Source of the DNA: Paenibacillus gorillae
GTDB lineage: Bacteria > Bacillota > Bacilli > Paenibacillales > Paenibacillaceae
Direction of reading: 5' to 3'
Assembly (NCBI RefSeq): GCF_000513275.1
Contig: NZ_CBVJ010000011.1
Span: forward strand, 1 to 53,579
Length of the DNA stretch: 53,579 nt
Made by a program: the position numbers and the translations under genes. The notes below the pieces were generated by a model, which ran no database searches, was not told where the DNA came from, and saw nothing but the letters and a program-made list of their open reading frames with translations. This document shows positions 16,042 to 25,188 of the stretch, piece by piece; position 1 is the first letter of the stretch; each line of letters starts with the position of its first letter.

Positions 16042-17052
16042 ATGCTGCGGGGCAATCAGACATGGTGGTTTGAGAATCGGCCGGTCATTATCGGAGCGGC
16101 GACTGTAGTCGGTCCTGATGAGGGTGACGGCCCGCTTGCCGCGGACTTCGATCTCGTCCACCCGGAGCTTGATATGCAGCAGAAAAGCTGGGAGAAAGCC
16201 GAGCGGCTGCTCTTGGAGCAGGCGACCGATTTTGCAATTCAAAATGCGCGCATCGATAAGGATCAGCTGCAATTTTATGTTGGCGGTGATCTGATGAATC
16301 AGATCATTAGCAACACATTTGCGGCCAGAGCGCTAGGCGTCCCTTATATCGGCGTGTTTGGCGCATGCTCAACCTCGATGGAGACGCTTGCCATCGCTTC
16401 GATGATGGTCAATTCCAACTCAGCGGATTATGCGCTTGCCGGCACTTGCAGCCATAACTGCACGGCTGAGAAGCAATTTCGCTATCCGACCGAATATGGC
16501 TCGCAGAAGCCGCCTACTGCGCAATATACGGTGACAGGGGCCGGGGCGGCTGTTATTGCGGCCTCCGGTGACGGTCCGGTCGTCGAATGCGCAACAATTG
16601 GCAAAATCGTCGATCTTGGCATTAAAGATCCTTTCAATATGGGAGCTGCCATGGCGCCCGCTGCGGTCGATACGATTCAGTCGCATTTCAATGATACCGG
16701 ACGGACACCCAAAGATTATGATCTGATCGTAACCGGCGACCTTGCGAGTGTAGGACATCCTATCGCGACCGAGCTGCTCATGAGGGACGGGGTGCCAATG
16801 GATCAAACGGTATTTAATGATTGCGGATTAATGGTGTATGACATATCGCGCCAGAAGGTGCAGGCGGGAGGAAGCGGCTGCGGCTGTTCTGCGGTCGTGA
16901 CCTATGGACATTTGCTTAAGCGCATTGCAAAAGGCGAGCTGAAGCGGGTACTGGTTGTAGCGACGGGAGCGCTGCTGTCGCCGTTGTCTTTTCAACAGGG
17001 TGAAAGCATTCCCTGCATCGCCCATGCAGTAGCTATCAGCGGAAAGGAATGA
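16042..17052 (+). CDS. spoVAD: stage V sporulation protein AD
   Basis: A 336-aa thiolase-like soluble component of the SpoVA complex that binds dipicolinic acid. Visible family segments are GDLMNQIISNTFAARALGVP, GVFGACSTSMETLAIASMMV (the thiolase-type Cys region), CSHNCTAEKQFRYPTEYG, and GGSGCGCSAVVTYGHLLKRI near the C-terminus. Length matches the family. The ATG lies 2 nt after the spoVAC stop with AACGGGGGGCAC upstream. It is expressed in the forespore in known sporeformers. Confidence 0.96.
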   Translation: MLRGNQTWWFENRPVIIGAATVVGPDEGDGPLAADFDLVHPELDMQQKSWEKAERLLLEQATDFAIQNARIDKDQLQFYVGGDLMNQIISNTFAARALGVPYIGVFGACSTSMETLAIASMMVNSNSADYALAGTCSHNCTAEKQFRYPTEYGSQKPPTAQYTVTGAGAAVIAASGDGPVVECATIGKIVDLGIKDPFNMGAAMAPAAVDTIQSHFNDTGRTPKDYDLIVTGDLASVGHPIATELLMRDGVPMDQTVFNDCGLMVYDISRQKVQAGGSGCGCSAVVTYGHLLKRIAKGELKRVLVVATGALLSPLSFQQGESIPCIAHAVAISGKE

Positions 17053-17059
17053 GTACAGC

Positions 17060-17410
17060 ATGCAGTTTTTATGGGCTTTCGTAATCGGTGGGGCGATTTG
17101 TGTAATCGGCCAGCTGATGTTTGATTTGTTCAAGCTGACGCCGGCGCATACGATGGCGACGCTTGTCGTCATCGGCGCCATCATTGACGGAATCGGCTGG
17201 TATGAGCCGCTGGTTGCCTTCGCTGGCGCTGGTGCGACAGTGCCGATCACAAGCTTCGGCAATGCGCTTGTACACGGTGCATTGACAGAGCTTGAGAAAT
17301 CAGGCTGGATTGGCGTCATATCCGGTATATTCAAAGTGACGAGCGCCGGCGTATCGGCAGCGATTATTTTCTCCTTCCTGGCCGCGCTTGTTGTCAGGCC
17401 AAAGGGCTGA
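17060..17410 (+). CDS. spoVAEb: stage V sporulation protein AE(b)
   Basis: A 116-aa membrane subunit of the SpoVA channel, paralogous in fold to SpoVAC. It has four hydrophobic segments (LWAFVIGGAICVIGQLMFDL, MATLVVIGAIIDGIGWYEPL, and two in the C-terminal half) and the motif FAGAGATVPITSFGNALVHG, which parallels GAGTAVPVTGFANSM in SpoVAC. It starts 7 nt after spoVAD. The operon has only C, D and Eb; spoVAA, AB and AF are absent, a reduced form also seen in other Paenibacillaceae as far as I recall. Confidence 0.94.
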   Translation: MQFLWAFVIGGAICVIGQLMFDLFKLTPAHTMATLVVIGAIIDGIGWYEPLVAFAGAGATVPITSFGNALVHGALTELEKSGWIGVISGIFKVTSAGVSAAIIFSFLAALVVRPKG

Positions 17411-17428
17411 ATGACTGATTGTTATTGA

Positions 17429-17468
17429 AATTGGAGAATCCCAACTGTGGGATTCTCCAATTTTTTTT
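17429..17468 (+). terminator. strong terminator after spoVA
   Basis: A perfect 15-bp stem (17429-17443 with 17448-17462) with loop ACTG and a run of eight Ts. Confidence 0.95.
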
Positions 17469-17482
17469 GGCATAACAAGCAT

Positions 17483-17512
17483 TTGTGCAACCTCAAGGAA
17501 GTGCTGTAAAAT
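17483..17512 (+). promoter_or_regulatory. candidate promoter of the MoxR operon
   Basis: TTGTGC (17483-17488), an 18-bp spacer and TAAAAT (17507-17512) lie 74 bp upstream of the MoxR start and just after the spoVA terminator. Confidence 0.5.
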
Positions 17513-17585
17513 AGTACTAAATAACCTAAACTATTTACTCCAATGATCCGCAGATGTTTACAATTTTCCGGGAGGTCGTTGCTAA

Positions 17586-18542
17586 ATGGAAACTCGTCTT
17601 GCTGATATGCAGTTATGTTCGTCGATTGTTAGCAGCCTTAATCGTTGTATTCTAGGAAAGCAAGAGGAAATCGAACGACTGATGACCGCAGTTATCAGCG
17701 GCGGACATGTGTTGCTGGAGGATGTGCCCGGCACTGGAAAAACCCAGCTTGTGAAAGCATTGGCAAAATCGATTGGCGGACAGTTCCGGCGTATACAGTG
17801 CAATCCGGATTTGCTGCCTACTGATATAACCGGCGTATCGATCTATCATCCGAAGCAAGAACAGTTTATATTCCGTCCGGGTCCGGTGATGACCAATATA
17901 TTGCTGGCTGATGAAATCAATCGGGCGACAACGAAGACGCAATCGGCACTGCTGGAGGCGATGGAGGAGGGGCGGGTAACCGTAGACGGCGATACGTATG
18001 TCCTTCCTGAGCCGTTCATACTGCTTGCAACGCAAAACCCGATCGAATTCGAGGGTACCTATACGCTCCCGGAAGCGCAGCTTGACCGTTTCATGATGAA
18101 GCTGTCGCTAGGCTATCCAAGTGAAGAGGATGAGCAGGCGATGATCTTGTCGAATAAAGGAAGTCATCCTTCCGACAACAGCAGCCAGCTCTGTGAAATT
18201 GAAGATATTATCCGGATTCAGGAGCAAGTACAGCATGTTCATATGGACGAGGCAGTTGGCAATTACTTGATCCGGATTATCCGTTCGACTCGCGAGCATG
18301 CAAGCGTTCAGCTTGGTGCCAGTCCACGAGCTGCAATTGCGCTCGCGAGAGCGGCGAAGGCGAGTGCGTATTTGCAGCAGCGAAACTTCGTTACGCCAGA
18401 CGATATTAAGAAGCTTGCCCCTTACGTGCTTTCTCATCGGCTGCTGCTTCATATGGAAGCAAGAATGAACGGATTGCGGCCGGAGGATATTGTCGCAGTT
18501 GTGCTGGATCAGACGAAAGTGCCGGTAAGGCTGGAGCGCTGA
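17586..18542 (+). CDS. MoxR-family AAA+ ATPase
   Basis: A 318-aa chaperone-like ATPase. Walker A is EDVPGTGKTQLVKALAK (about residues 45-61). Walker B is ILLADEINRA, and sensor 1 is LLATQNPIEFEGTYTLPEAQ, with LDRFMM after it; these are hallmark MoxR motifs. It is the first gene of a conserved MoxR-DUF58-transglutaminase trio. Such ATPases are thought to assemble or activate partner proteins, often with von Willebrand-type or DUF58 partners. The RBS GGGAGG lies 11 nt before the ATG. The DUF58 gene starts 4 nt after the stop. Confidence 0.94.
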   Translation: METRLADMQLCSSIVSSLNRCILGKQEEIERLMTAVISGGHVLLEDVPGTGKTQLVKALAKSIGGQFRRIQCNPDLLPTDITGVSIYHPKQEQFIFRPGPVMTNILLADEINRATTKTQSALLEAMEEGRVTVDGDTYVLPEPFILLATQNPIEFEGTYTLPEAQLDRFMMKLSLGYPSEEDEQAMILSNKGSHPSDNSSQLCEIEDIIRIQEQVQHVHMDEAVGNYLIRIIRSTREHASVQLGASPRAAIALARAAKASAYLQQRNFVTPDDIKKLAPYVLSHRLLLHMEARMNGLRPEDIVAVVLDQTKVPVRLER

Positions 18543-18546
18543 TGCG

Positions 18547-19797
18547 ATGGCCAAGGAAATAACGGACAAAAGACGTTGGGTCGTTATTGCGCTTATTTAT
18601 GCTACAGCATTATTTTATTTCTTATTTCAAGGCGGCAAGACGGCTTTTATGCTGTTTATGATTTTGAACTTATTGCTTCTTTATTTATTACTTGGAAGAT
18701 GGAGCGGAATTGCAAAGGTACATGGCAGCCGCAGCTACAGGCAGCAGGGGGCTCAGGCTCATGCGGAGCAGTCCTTGACGGCGGGCAGCTCGCTTGAAGT
18801 GCAATTGACGGTTAAGGTTCCGGGCGTTTATCCGATTCCTTATGTTCTTGTACGAGACCGGCTGTACCGGCATAATGGACAACGTCTGGATTTTGAGTCG
18901 TCATTCGTTCCGAACTGGAAGCGCAGCGGCGAGGTCGTATATTTGACTCCGCCGCTGCAGCGCGGTGAATACCGATTCCATTCTACTCAATGCTTATCAC
19001 ATGACGTATTTGGCCTCTTCGAGCATTCCGGCCGATTTGGCTCCGAAGCAGTATTCAACGTTATGCCGCAGACGGTACCGTTGCGCCAGTGGCATGGGAT
19101 TCAGAGGGGGATTCGAGGTCCTTACTCGCATGCGATCGCTTCACGTTCGTCGAAGGAAACGACGCAAATTAACGGAGTACGAGAATATTTGTATGGCGAC
19201 CGGCTCTCGCGTGTCCACTGGAATGCGACGGCAAAGACCGGAGAGTGGAAGTCAAAGGCGTTTGAACGGGAATCTTTGCCCCGTACAATCATTATTCTTG
19301 ACCGGTATGCGGGCGATTACCCGGCTCCATCGGGAGACCGCTTCGAGCTGGCCGTATCCGCAGCCGCTTCGCTGCTGGAGAACGGTTTGAAGGGCGATAC
19401 GGCGATGGGCTTGCTGTCGGTTGGCTCGCAATTGATGATGATGCAGCCGAAGTCAGGTTTGGAGCAGCGCAGCGCAATAATCAAACATCTGACGTTCGTT
19501 GAGGCCGATGCGCCGCATACGGTGTACAAATCGCTTCTGAAAGCCGATTCCATGCTGGAGCCTGGATCATTTGCAGTATTGATCTCTGGCGTTACCGGTA
19601 AGGAAGCCATTCGTGCAATGGAATGGCTGTTCCGTAAAGGGCTGACGCCGTGCTTGCTGCAAATTGGCAAACCTGCGGGACAGGTGCGTCAAGATGAGAG
19701 CTGGAAGCAGCTGCTGCGAAGCCGCGGCTGGCCCGTATTCTCGCTGCAGCAGCTGCAAGAGCTGCCGGTTGTATTGGAAGGGGGCGGTGGTGCATGA
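18547..19797 (+). CDS. DUF58 membrane-anchored protein
   Basis: A 416-aa protein with two N-terminal membrane helices (about residues 12-28 and 36-54) and a large soluble region. The DUF58 signature is the stretch GVREYLYGDRLSRVHWNATA (about residues 212-231), followed by KTGEWKSKAFERE. A von Willebrand-like fold follows (PRTIIILDRYAG and later GDTAMGLLSVG). Known families pair DUF58 with MoxR ATPases and transglutaminases; the molecular role is not established. Its stop overlaps the ATG of the next gene by 4 nt (ATGA), indicating translational coupling. Confidence 0.92.
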   Translation: MAKEITDKRRWVVIALIYATALFYFLFQGGKTAFMLFMILNLLLLYLLLGRWSGIAKVHGSRSYRQQGAQAHAEQSLTAGSSLEVQLTVKVPGVYPIPYVLVRDRLYRHNGQRLDFESSFVPNWKRSGEVVYLTPPLQRGEYRFHSTQCLSHDVFGLFEHSGRFGSEAVFNVMPQTVPLRQWHGIQRGIRGPYSHAIASRSSKETTQINGVREYLYGDRLSRVHWNATAKTGEWKSKAFERESLPRTIIILDRYAGDYPAPSGDRFELAVSAAASLLENGLKGDTAMGLLSVGSQLMMMQPKSGLEQRSAIIKHLTFVEADAPHTVYKSLLKADSMLEPGSFAVLISGVTGKEAIRAMEWLFRKGLTPCLLQIGKPAGQVRQDESWKQLLRSRGWPVFSLQQLQELPVVLEGGGGA

Positions 19798-22046
19798 TAA
19801 TGCTATTTCGGCTAATTAAGCGGATTTTCCGCTACTGGGCTCCTGACTGGTATGCGAAGCTCTCCAGCTTGTTTGTTGCTCTGATGATAATCAATACGAT
19901 TGCTGTCTTCGAGGGTTACTGGTGGGAAGAGACGTTTCAGGTCGTGAATGCGGCGCTTCTGCTTGCAGTGGCGGTGGATATTATAATGCCGCTTCGATTG
20001 CGAATTACAAAAGTGATAACCCAAGCTGTTCTGTTGCTGCTGTCTACAATAACGTATATCCAATTTGACAAACTTTATGGCAAGCCCGAGTCATGGAATG
20101 AGTGGCTGGATCAGTTATGGTTCTACGCCAAACAGCTTGACCCGTACATTTGGTTTGTTTGTGTCCTATTCATCATCTATTTATTGTTCAGCAAATGGGT
20201 GACAACAAGAGCAAGAATGATCGGCTTCGTGACCGTCAATTTACTGTCGCTGACGATTGCCGATTCGTTTACGCCGATCTGGCTGTGGGATAAAGTAGCC
20301 TGGATCGTATTTCTCGGATTGATCTGGCTCGTTGCCGCCCACTTAAGACGGCTGGAGCGCAGCCATCCGCGCAGTTGGCAGGAGCTGCTTGAATATCCGC
20401 TGCAGCTTCTGCTGCCGGTTGCAATCGTACTTGCACTGCTTATGGGAGTAGGCGTGCTCATGCCGACGGTTTCGCCTATTTTGCAGGATCCATATACGAT
20501 ATGGAAGGAATCAAAGGGAGAGCGCGTCAACGTCTTCCTTGGCGACAAGGGCCTGAATACACCGGCGCAAATCAGCACTGGCGATACAAGCTCAGGTTAT
20601 GGCCGGGACGATACGAAGCTTGGCGGCGGTTTTAATTACGACTACTCGCCGGTTATGACGGTCACTACTTCTCAGCGCGCTTACTGGCGTGGCGAGACCA
20701 AAAGCTTTTATTCAGGTAAAGGCTGGAATAACGACAATGATGAGAGGCAACAGCTGATCGGCGCAATTGCCAGAGATATGGAGCTGCCGCTGCTCGATCA
20801 TCGAAGATTAGCGGAAACATTGTCTGTGGAACAGACAATCGTCATGGTTCGGAAAGACCACTATCCAGTTCTGTTCGCTGCTTCTCCGATTTCATCCGTC
20901 CACTGGGTCGGCAAGTCAGAATCATCAATTCCGAATGGACTCGTCTGGGCAGCCAATGATCATGAATTGAGCTGGTCGAATTGGACGATGAGAGATTTTC
21001 CCGCAGCTTATTCTGTCAGATCGGATATAACGGTTCTGGATGCAGAAGGACTGCGTAAGACGAAGGCAGAACGGTCTTCTCAAACAGAGCGTTACTTGCA
21101 GCTGCCTAACGAGCTTCCGCAGCGTGTGAAGCAGCTGGCACTCGATATTACCGAAGGCGCGTCTAATGATTATGATCGTGCCAAGCTGCTGGAAACTTAT
21201 CTGCGTGACAATTACGTTTATACAAATAAGCCCGATATGTCTAAGCTTGGCGGCTCCAGCAAAGACTTTGTTGATCAATTTCTGTTCGAATTGAAGGAAG
21301 GCTATTGCGACTATTTTTCCACTGCGATGGCTGTCATGTCCCGTTCGCTGGGGCTGCCTGCGCGCTGGGTGAAAGGCTTTGCTCCCGGAGCGCTCCCGGT
21401 ATCGGAGTACGGTCCGCCGGGCATGTCAGGAGGAATTCCTGATGAGATTGATCGGAATCCGAATGGAGAGGGCACCTATACGGTGCGGAACTCAGATGCT
21501 CATTCCTGGGTCGAAATTTATTTCGACGGATATGGCTGGATTCCGTTTGAAGCAACGGCAGGCTTTTCGTTTCCTTACACACTGCCAGCAGAGGCAGCTC
21601 CTGTGATGCCGGATCTGACTGACATTGGCGACAGCCCGGATACGATCACAGCCGCCCAAGCCAACAATTCGCTGATGAAGACCGGTTTGTGGATTTCTGC
21701 TTCTCTGCTCGTTGCTCTTGTTGCCGTCTGGGCTGTGATCAGAAGGAAACAGTTCGTGCAAGTATGGCGAAGCTTCCGTTTCCGCTCGTTCAGTTCGGAT
21801 GAGCGGATCGTATGGGAGACGGAGAGGCTGCTGCGCAAATGCAGAAGAAAGGGACTGGAGCGCGGGGAGCATGAGACACTCCGCGAGGCTCTCCTTCGCT
21901 GGTCCGATGGCGGCAAGCCGCTGCAAAGCGACTGGCGCGAGGTGCTGGACGGATTCGAGCGGGCTAAATATAGTCCCGTCAAATCCTCGAATGAGGATGC
22001 CGACCGGTTCGTCGGCAAAGTGAAGTCGATCATGCAGCAATTATAA
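19794..22046 (+). CDS. transglutaminase-like membrane protein (TgpA/DUF4129 type)
   Basis: A 750-aa protein. The N-terminal third has about six membrane helices. An extracellular transglutaminase-like cysteine-protease fold follows, with a likely catalytic triad Cys505 (KEGYCDYFSTAMAVMSR), His570 (DAHSWVEIYFDGYG) and Asp578. A further helix (about 625-645) precedes a C-terminal cytoplasmic DUF4129-like tail with QSDWREVLDGFERAKYSP. All three catalytic residues are present, so the enzyme should be active. Its substrate is unknown; TgpA in Pseudomonas is an essential periplasmic enzyme. Last gene of the trio. Confidence 0.92.
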   Translation: MIMLFRLIKRIFRYWAPDWYAKLSSLFVALMIINTIAVFEGYWWEETFQVVNAALLLAVAVDIIMPLRLRITKVITQAVLLLLSTITYIQFDKLYGKPESWNEWLDQLWFYAKQLDPYIWFVCVLFIIYLLFSKWVTTRARMIGFVTVNLLSLTIADSFTPIWLWDKVAWIVFLGLIWLVAAHLRRLERSHPRSWQELLEYPLQLLLPVAIVLALLMGVGVLMPTVSPILQDPYTIWKESKGERVNVFLGDKGLNTPAQISTGDTSSGYGRDDTKLGGGFNYDYSPVMTVTTSQRAYWRGETKSFYSGKGWNNDNDERQQLIGAIARDMELPLLDHRRLAETLSVEQTIVMVRKDHYPVLFAASPISSVHWVGKSESSIPNGLVWAANDHELSWSNWTMRDFPAAYSVRSDITVLDAEGLRKTKAERSSQTERYLQLPNELPQRVKQLALDITEGASNDYDRAKLLETYLRDNYVYTNKPDMSKLGGSSKDFVDQFLFELKEGYCDYFSTAMAVMSRSLGLPARWVKGFAPGALPVSEYGPPGMSGGIPDEIDRNPNGEGTYTVRNSDAHSWVEIYFDGYGWIPFEATAGFSFPYTLPAEAAPVMPDLTDIGDSPDTITAAQANNSLMKTGLWISASLLVALVAVWAVIRRKQFVQVWRSFRFRSFSSDERIVWETERLLRKCRRKGLERGEHETLREALLRWSDGGKPLQSDWREVLDGFERAKYSPVKSSNEDADRFVGKVKSIMQQL

Positions 22047-22128
22047 ATGAAGAAACAGGTTTGGATCGTTTGGAAAAAGTTGCTTGATTACAGGCGGAAG
22101 CCTATAATCGACTATTAATGGAAAGAAG

Positions 22129-22164
22129 CCGTCCGCCGGCGTTTATCGGCGGCGGTATTTTTTT
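22129..22164 (+). terminator. intrinsic terminator after the MoxR operon
   Basis: A GC-rich stem (CCG-CCGCCG with CGGCGGCGG, one bulged T, loop about 8 nt) is followed by TATTTTTTT. Confidence 0.8.
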
Positions 22165-22192
22165 GCAACAAATTCGTGTTCTATGGTATAGT
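22163..22192 (+). promoter_or_regulatory. sigma-A promoter of the yqeG operon
   Basis: TTGCAA (22163-22168), an 18-bp spacer and TATAGT (22187-22192) overlap the tail of the preceding terminator and lie 40 bp upstream of yqeG. Confidence 0.7.
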
Positions 22193-22232
22193 TTCGTAAG
22201 ATAGCAGGAGAATGCAAAGGGGTCAAGCGCTT

Positions 22233-22757
22233 ATGTTCGAGAGGCTGTTGCCGCACATGCGTGTGAATACGGTTTATGATATTCAATTAGATGAGTTGTA
22301 CGCGAAAGGCGTTCGCGGTATTATTACCGATCTGGACAACACGTTGGTCGGAGCCCGTGAAGCGCTCGCTACGCCTGAACTGGTCAAATGGCTGGACGGC
22401 GTTCGCGACCGGGGCTTTAAAGTGGTTATCGTATCGAATAATAATGAGACTAGAGTGTCGAGGTTTGCCAAACCGCTCGACATTCCGTATATTCATGCCG
22501 CCCGCAAGCCGGCGAATAAATCTTTCCGCAAGGCGCTCGCTGTATTGGGGCTGCCCGCAGAGAAGACGGTTGTACTGGGCGACCAGATGCTGACAGACGT
22601 GCTGGGCGGCAACCGGATGGGATTGTATACGATTCTTGTAACGCCAATTGCTCCTGCTGATGAAGGAATCATGACCCGGGTAAACCGCCGGATCGAACGC
22701 ATCGCGTTGTCGAGATTGCGGAAGAAAGGGTTATGGTATGAGGGGGAGACGAAGTAA
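22233..22757 (+). CDS. yqeG: YqeG family HAD-IIIA phosphatase
   Basis: A 174-aa HAD-superfamily hydrolase. Motif I is ITDLDNTLVGA with both nucleophile Asps, motif II is IVSNNN, and motif III/IV are RKPANKSFRKAL and LGDQMLTDVLGGNRMG. I choose the ATG at 22233 (MFERLLPHM) because AAAGGGG lies 10 nt upstream and homologues begin there; the ATG at 22212 would add seven residues with a poorly spaced site. It heads the conserved yqeG-yqeH cluster, and its last base is the first base of the yqeH start codon. Confidence 0.93.
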   Translation: MFERLLPHMRVNTVYDIQLDELYAKGVRGIITDLDNTLVGAREALATPELVKWLDGVRDRGFKVVIVSNNNETRVSRFAKPLDIPYIHAARKPANKSFRKALAVLGLPAEKTVVLGDQMLTDVLGGNRMGLYTILVTPIAPADEGIMTRVNRRIERIALSRLRKKGLWYEGETK

Positions 22758-23881
22758 TGAAGGAATTGGATAGCGGAATTGTGCTGTCATGTGCTGGCTG
22801 CGGAGTAAGCTTGCAGTCAGAGAGTCAGGAAGAGGCAGGTTATTTGCCGGAGTCTGCATTGAAGCGGGAGCCGGTCATTTGCCAGCGCTGCTTCCGTATA
22901 CGCAATTATAATGAAGCATCTTCTATTGTAGTGGATCAGGATGATTTCCTGCGCCTGCTTGGAAGCATCGGCACGACGGACAGCCTGGTTGTCCATATCG
23001 TCGATTTGTATGATTTCGAAGGCAGCCTGATTTCCGGCCTGCAGCGTTTTGTCGGCAATAATCCGGTGCTGCTCGTTGTCAATAAAGTAGATTTGCTGCC
23101 GAAATCGATGAATTTGAACCGGATTCGCAACTGGGTGCAGCAGCAGGCCAAAGCCGAGGGCTTGCGTACAGTCGATATCGTGCTTTGCAGCGCGAAGCGC
23201 AACATCGGCTTTGATCATGTCATCGAAGCGCTGGAGCGTCACCGCAAAGGGCGCGACGTCTATGTCGTAGGTGCGACCAACGTCGGCAAGTCTACGCTGA
23301 TTAACCGGCTCATTCGCGATTACAGCGACTTGGAACGCGAGCTGACGACGTCCCGTTACCCGGGTACGACGCTGGATGCGGTTCATATTCCGCTGGATGA
23401 CGACAAGGATATTATCGATACGCCAGGAATCGTCTACGCTTCCCGGATGACAGAAATTGTTCCGCGCAGCTTCTTGCAGTCGCTGCTGCCTGACAAGCCG
23501 ATTAAGCCGCTTGTGTATCAATTGAACGATAAGCAGACGCTGTTCATCAGCAGCCTCGTTCGCTTCGACTTCGTCGAAGGAGAGCGTCAATCGTTTACGC
23601 TCTATATGTCGAATGCGCTGAATGTCCACCGGACGAAGCTTGAGCGGGCAGACGAGCTCTACAAGGAGCACCGCGGAGAGCTGCTGGGAGCACCCTCCCG
23701 CGAAGAGCTTGACGAAATGCCGGCTTGGACTCGGCATTCACTGCGTGTTCCGCGTGGCGCAAAGAAAGATATTTTCATCGCTGGCCTCGGCTGGATTCAG
23801 GCGAACGGAACGACAGGCGCTATCGTCGATCTATATGCCCCTAAGGGCATTAAAGTGATGATGAGAGATTCGCTTATCTAA
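22757..23881 (+). CDS. yqeH: ribosome biogenesis GTPase YqeH
   Basis: A 374-aa circularly permuted GTPase needed for 30S subunit (16S rRNA) maturation in B. subtilis. An N-terminal zinc finger (Cys12, Cys15, Cys42, Cys45) comes first. The G motifs are in permuted order: NKVDLLPKS (G4), CSAKRNIG (G5), GATNVGKSTLINRL (G1), a Thr-rich G2 (YPGTTLDAV) and IDTPGI (G3). A C-terminal domain follows. Start and stop overlap with yqeG (TAATG). Confidence 0.97.
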   Translation: MKELDSGIVLSCAGCGVSLQSESQEEAGYLPESALKREPVICQRCFRIRNYNEASSIVVDQDDFLRLLGSIGTTDSLVVHIVDLYDFEGSLISGLQRFVGNNPVLLVVNKVDLLPKSMNLNRIRNWVQQQAKAEGLRTVDIVLCSAKRNIGFDHVIEALERHRKGRDVYVVGATNVGKSTLINRLIRDYSDLERELTTSRYPGTTLDAVHIPLDDDKDIIDTPGIVYASRMTEIVPRSFLQSLLPDKPIKPLVYQLNDKQTLFISSLVRFDFVEGERQSFTLYMSNALNVHRTKLERADELYKEHRGELLGAPSREELDEMPAWTRHSLRVPRGAKKDIFIAGLGWIQANGTTGAIVDLYAPKGIKVMMRDSLI

Positions 23882-23900
23882 TAGAAGAGGGGGAGCGGAC

Positions 23901-24782
23901 ATGAGTCTATCGGCGCTCAGCAAGGAGACGGCAGGCCATGTAATTGACAGCCATACCGTGCTTTACGGCGTCATCGGCGATCCGATCCGCCATTCCAAAT
24001 CGCCGATCATGATGAACCGGGCGTTCCGGGAAACGGGTGTTAACGGCGTGTACGCTGCCTATCATATTACATCCGATAAGCTTGCTGATTTTATCGCAGG
24101 TGTACGGGCAATGGGCATCAGGGGAGTCAATGTGACGATTCCCCACAAGCTGGATATTATGAAGCATATGGATGCCATCGACCCCGGCGCGGAAGCGATC
24201 GGAGCGGTTAATACGATTGTGAATGACAACGGCAAGCTGACTGGCTACAATACGGACGGTATCGGCTATGTCCGATCGTTAAAGGAAGAAGCGGAACCGG
24301 CTATTGTCGGAAAGCGGATCGTCGTGATTGGAGCAGGCGGGGCATCGCGTGGAATCGTCTACGCTTTGGCAGGAGAGAAGCCTGTAAGCATAACGATTGC
24401 AAATCGTACGGAGGATCGTGCCCGTGAGCTGGCGGGGAGCTTCGGCAGCTTGGCTGAGCTTCGGGCTGTAACGTATGACGGATTGCCGGAAGCTTGCCGA
24501 GATGCGGATATCGTCATCAATACGACTTCTGTCGGCATGCACCCTCATACAGATGCAAGTCCGGTGGAGGCTGGCTGGCTGAAGCAAGGCGCGGTTGCAA
24601 GCGACTTGATCTACAATCCGCTCAAGACGAAATTTCTTCAAGAAGCGGAGCAAGCAGGCTGCCGTATTCACGGCGGGCTGGGCATGTTTATTTATCAGGG
24701 CGCTTACGCCTTCGAATATTGGACAGGACAGACCGCGCCGGTTGCCGCAATGCGGGAAACGGTGCTGGCCTCGCTTATTTAA
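23901..24782 (+). CDS. aroE: shikimate dehydrogenase
   Basis: Reduces 3-dehydroshikimate to shikimate with NADPH in aromatic amino acid synthesis. 293 aa. Substrate-site motifs are YGVIGDPIRHSKSPIMMNRA, NVTIPHK with the catalytic Lys, and TGYNTDGIGY. The nucleotide motif is IGAGGASRGIVYAL, followed by ANRTEDRA. An extra 15-20 N-terminal residues precede the usual start, but GAGGGGGAGCGG before the ATG supports it. Part of the yqeG-yqeM operon. Confidence 0.96.
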   Translation: MSLSALSKETAGHVIDSHTVLYGVIGDPIRHSKSPIMMNRAFRETGVNGVYAAYHITSDKLADFIAGVRAMGIRGVNVTIPHKLDIMKHMDAIDPGAEAIGAVNTIVNDNGKLTGYNTDGIGYVRSLKEEAEPAIVGKRIVVIGAGGASRGIVYALAGEKPVSITIANRTEDRARELAGSFGSLAELRAVTYDGLPEACRDADIVINTTSVGMHPHTDASPVEAGWLKQGAVASDLIYNPLKTKFLQEAEQAGCRIHGGLGMFIYQGAYAFEYWTGQTAPVAAMRETVLASLI

Positions 24783-24826
24783 TCGTTAGAAGCAGAAAGT
24801 GCGAAAAAAGAAGGAGCATAACTATC

Positions 24827-25135
24827 ATGTTGACAGGCAAACAGAAACGTCATTTGCGCGCATTGGCGCATCATTTGCAGCCGATTTTTCAGGTGGGCAA
24901 AGGCGGTACGAACGAGCAGCTCGTTCGTCATATTGAAGAAGCAATCGAAGTGCGCGAGCTTATTAAATTGTCGGTGTTGAACAATTGCATGGACGATCCG
25001 CGGGAGATCGGCGCTGAGGTTGCAGAAGCATCGGGAGCCGAGCTGGTACAGGTCATCGGCAAAACGATTGTGCTGTATAAACGTTCGAGTGATGAGAAGT
25101 ACCGGAAGATTGAGCTGCCGTCACCGAAACGCTAA
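24827..25135 (+). CDS. yhbY: YhbY-family RNA-binding protein
   Basis: A 102-aa CRM-domain protein that associates with pre-50S ribosomal subunits. The opening MLTGKQKRHLRALAHHLQPI and the motif FQVGKGGTNEQLVRHIEEAI, with the GKGG loop, are diagnostic. The ATG is preceded by AAGAAGGAGC at a good distance. Lies between aroE and nadD in the conserved order. Confidence 0.95.
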   Translation: MLTGKQKRHLRALAHHLQPIFQVGKGGTNEQLVRHIEEAIEVRELIKLSVLNNCMDDPREIGAEVAEASGAELVQVIGKTIVLYKRSSDEKYRKIELPSPKR

Positions 25136-25188
25136 CAGGAGCAGGCATTGCTTCTGGTACATGTACGGAGAGGAGAAGCTAGATCAGC

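Noticed and set aside
18688..22040. Many 60-180 codon minus-strand frames opposite DUF58 and the transglutaminase gene
   Set aside because: All are antisense shadows without start signals or recognisable domains.
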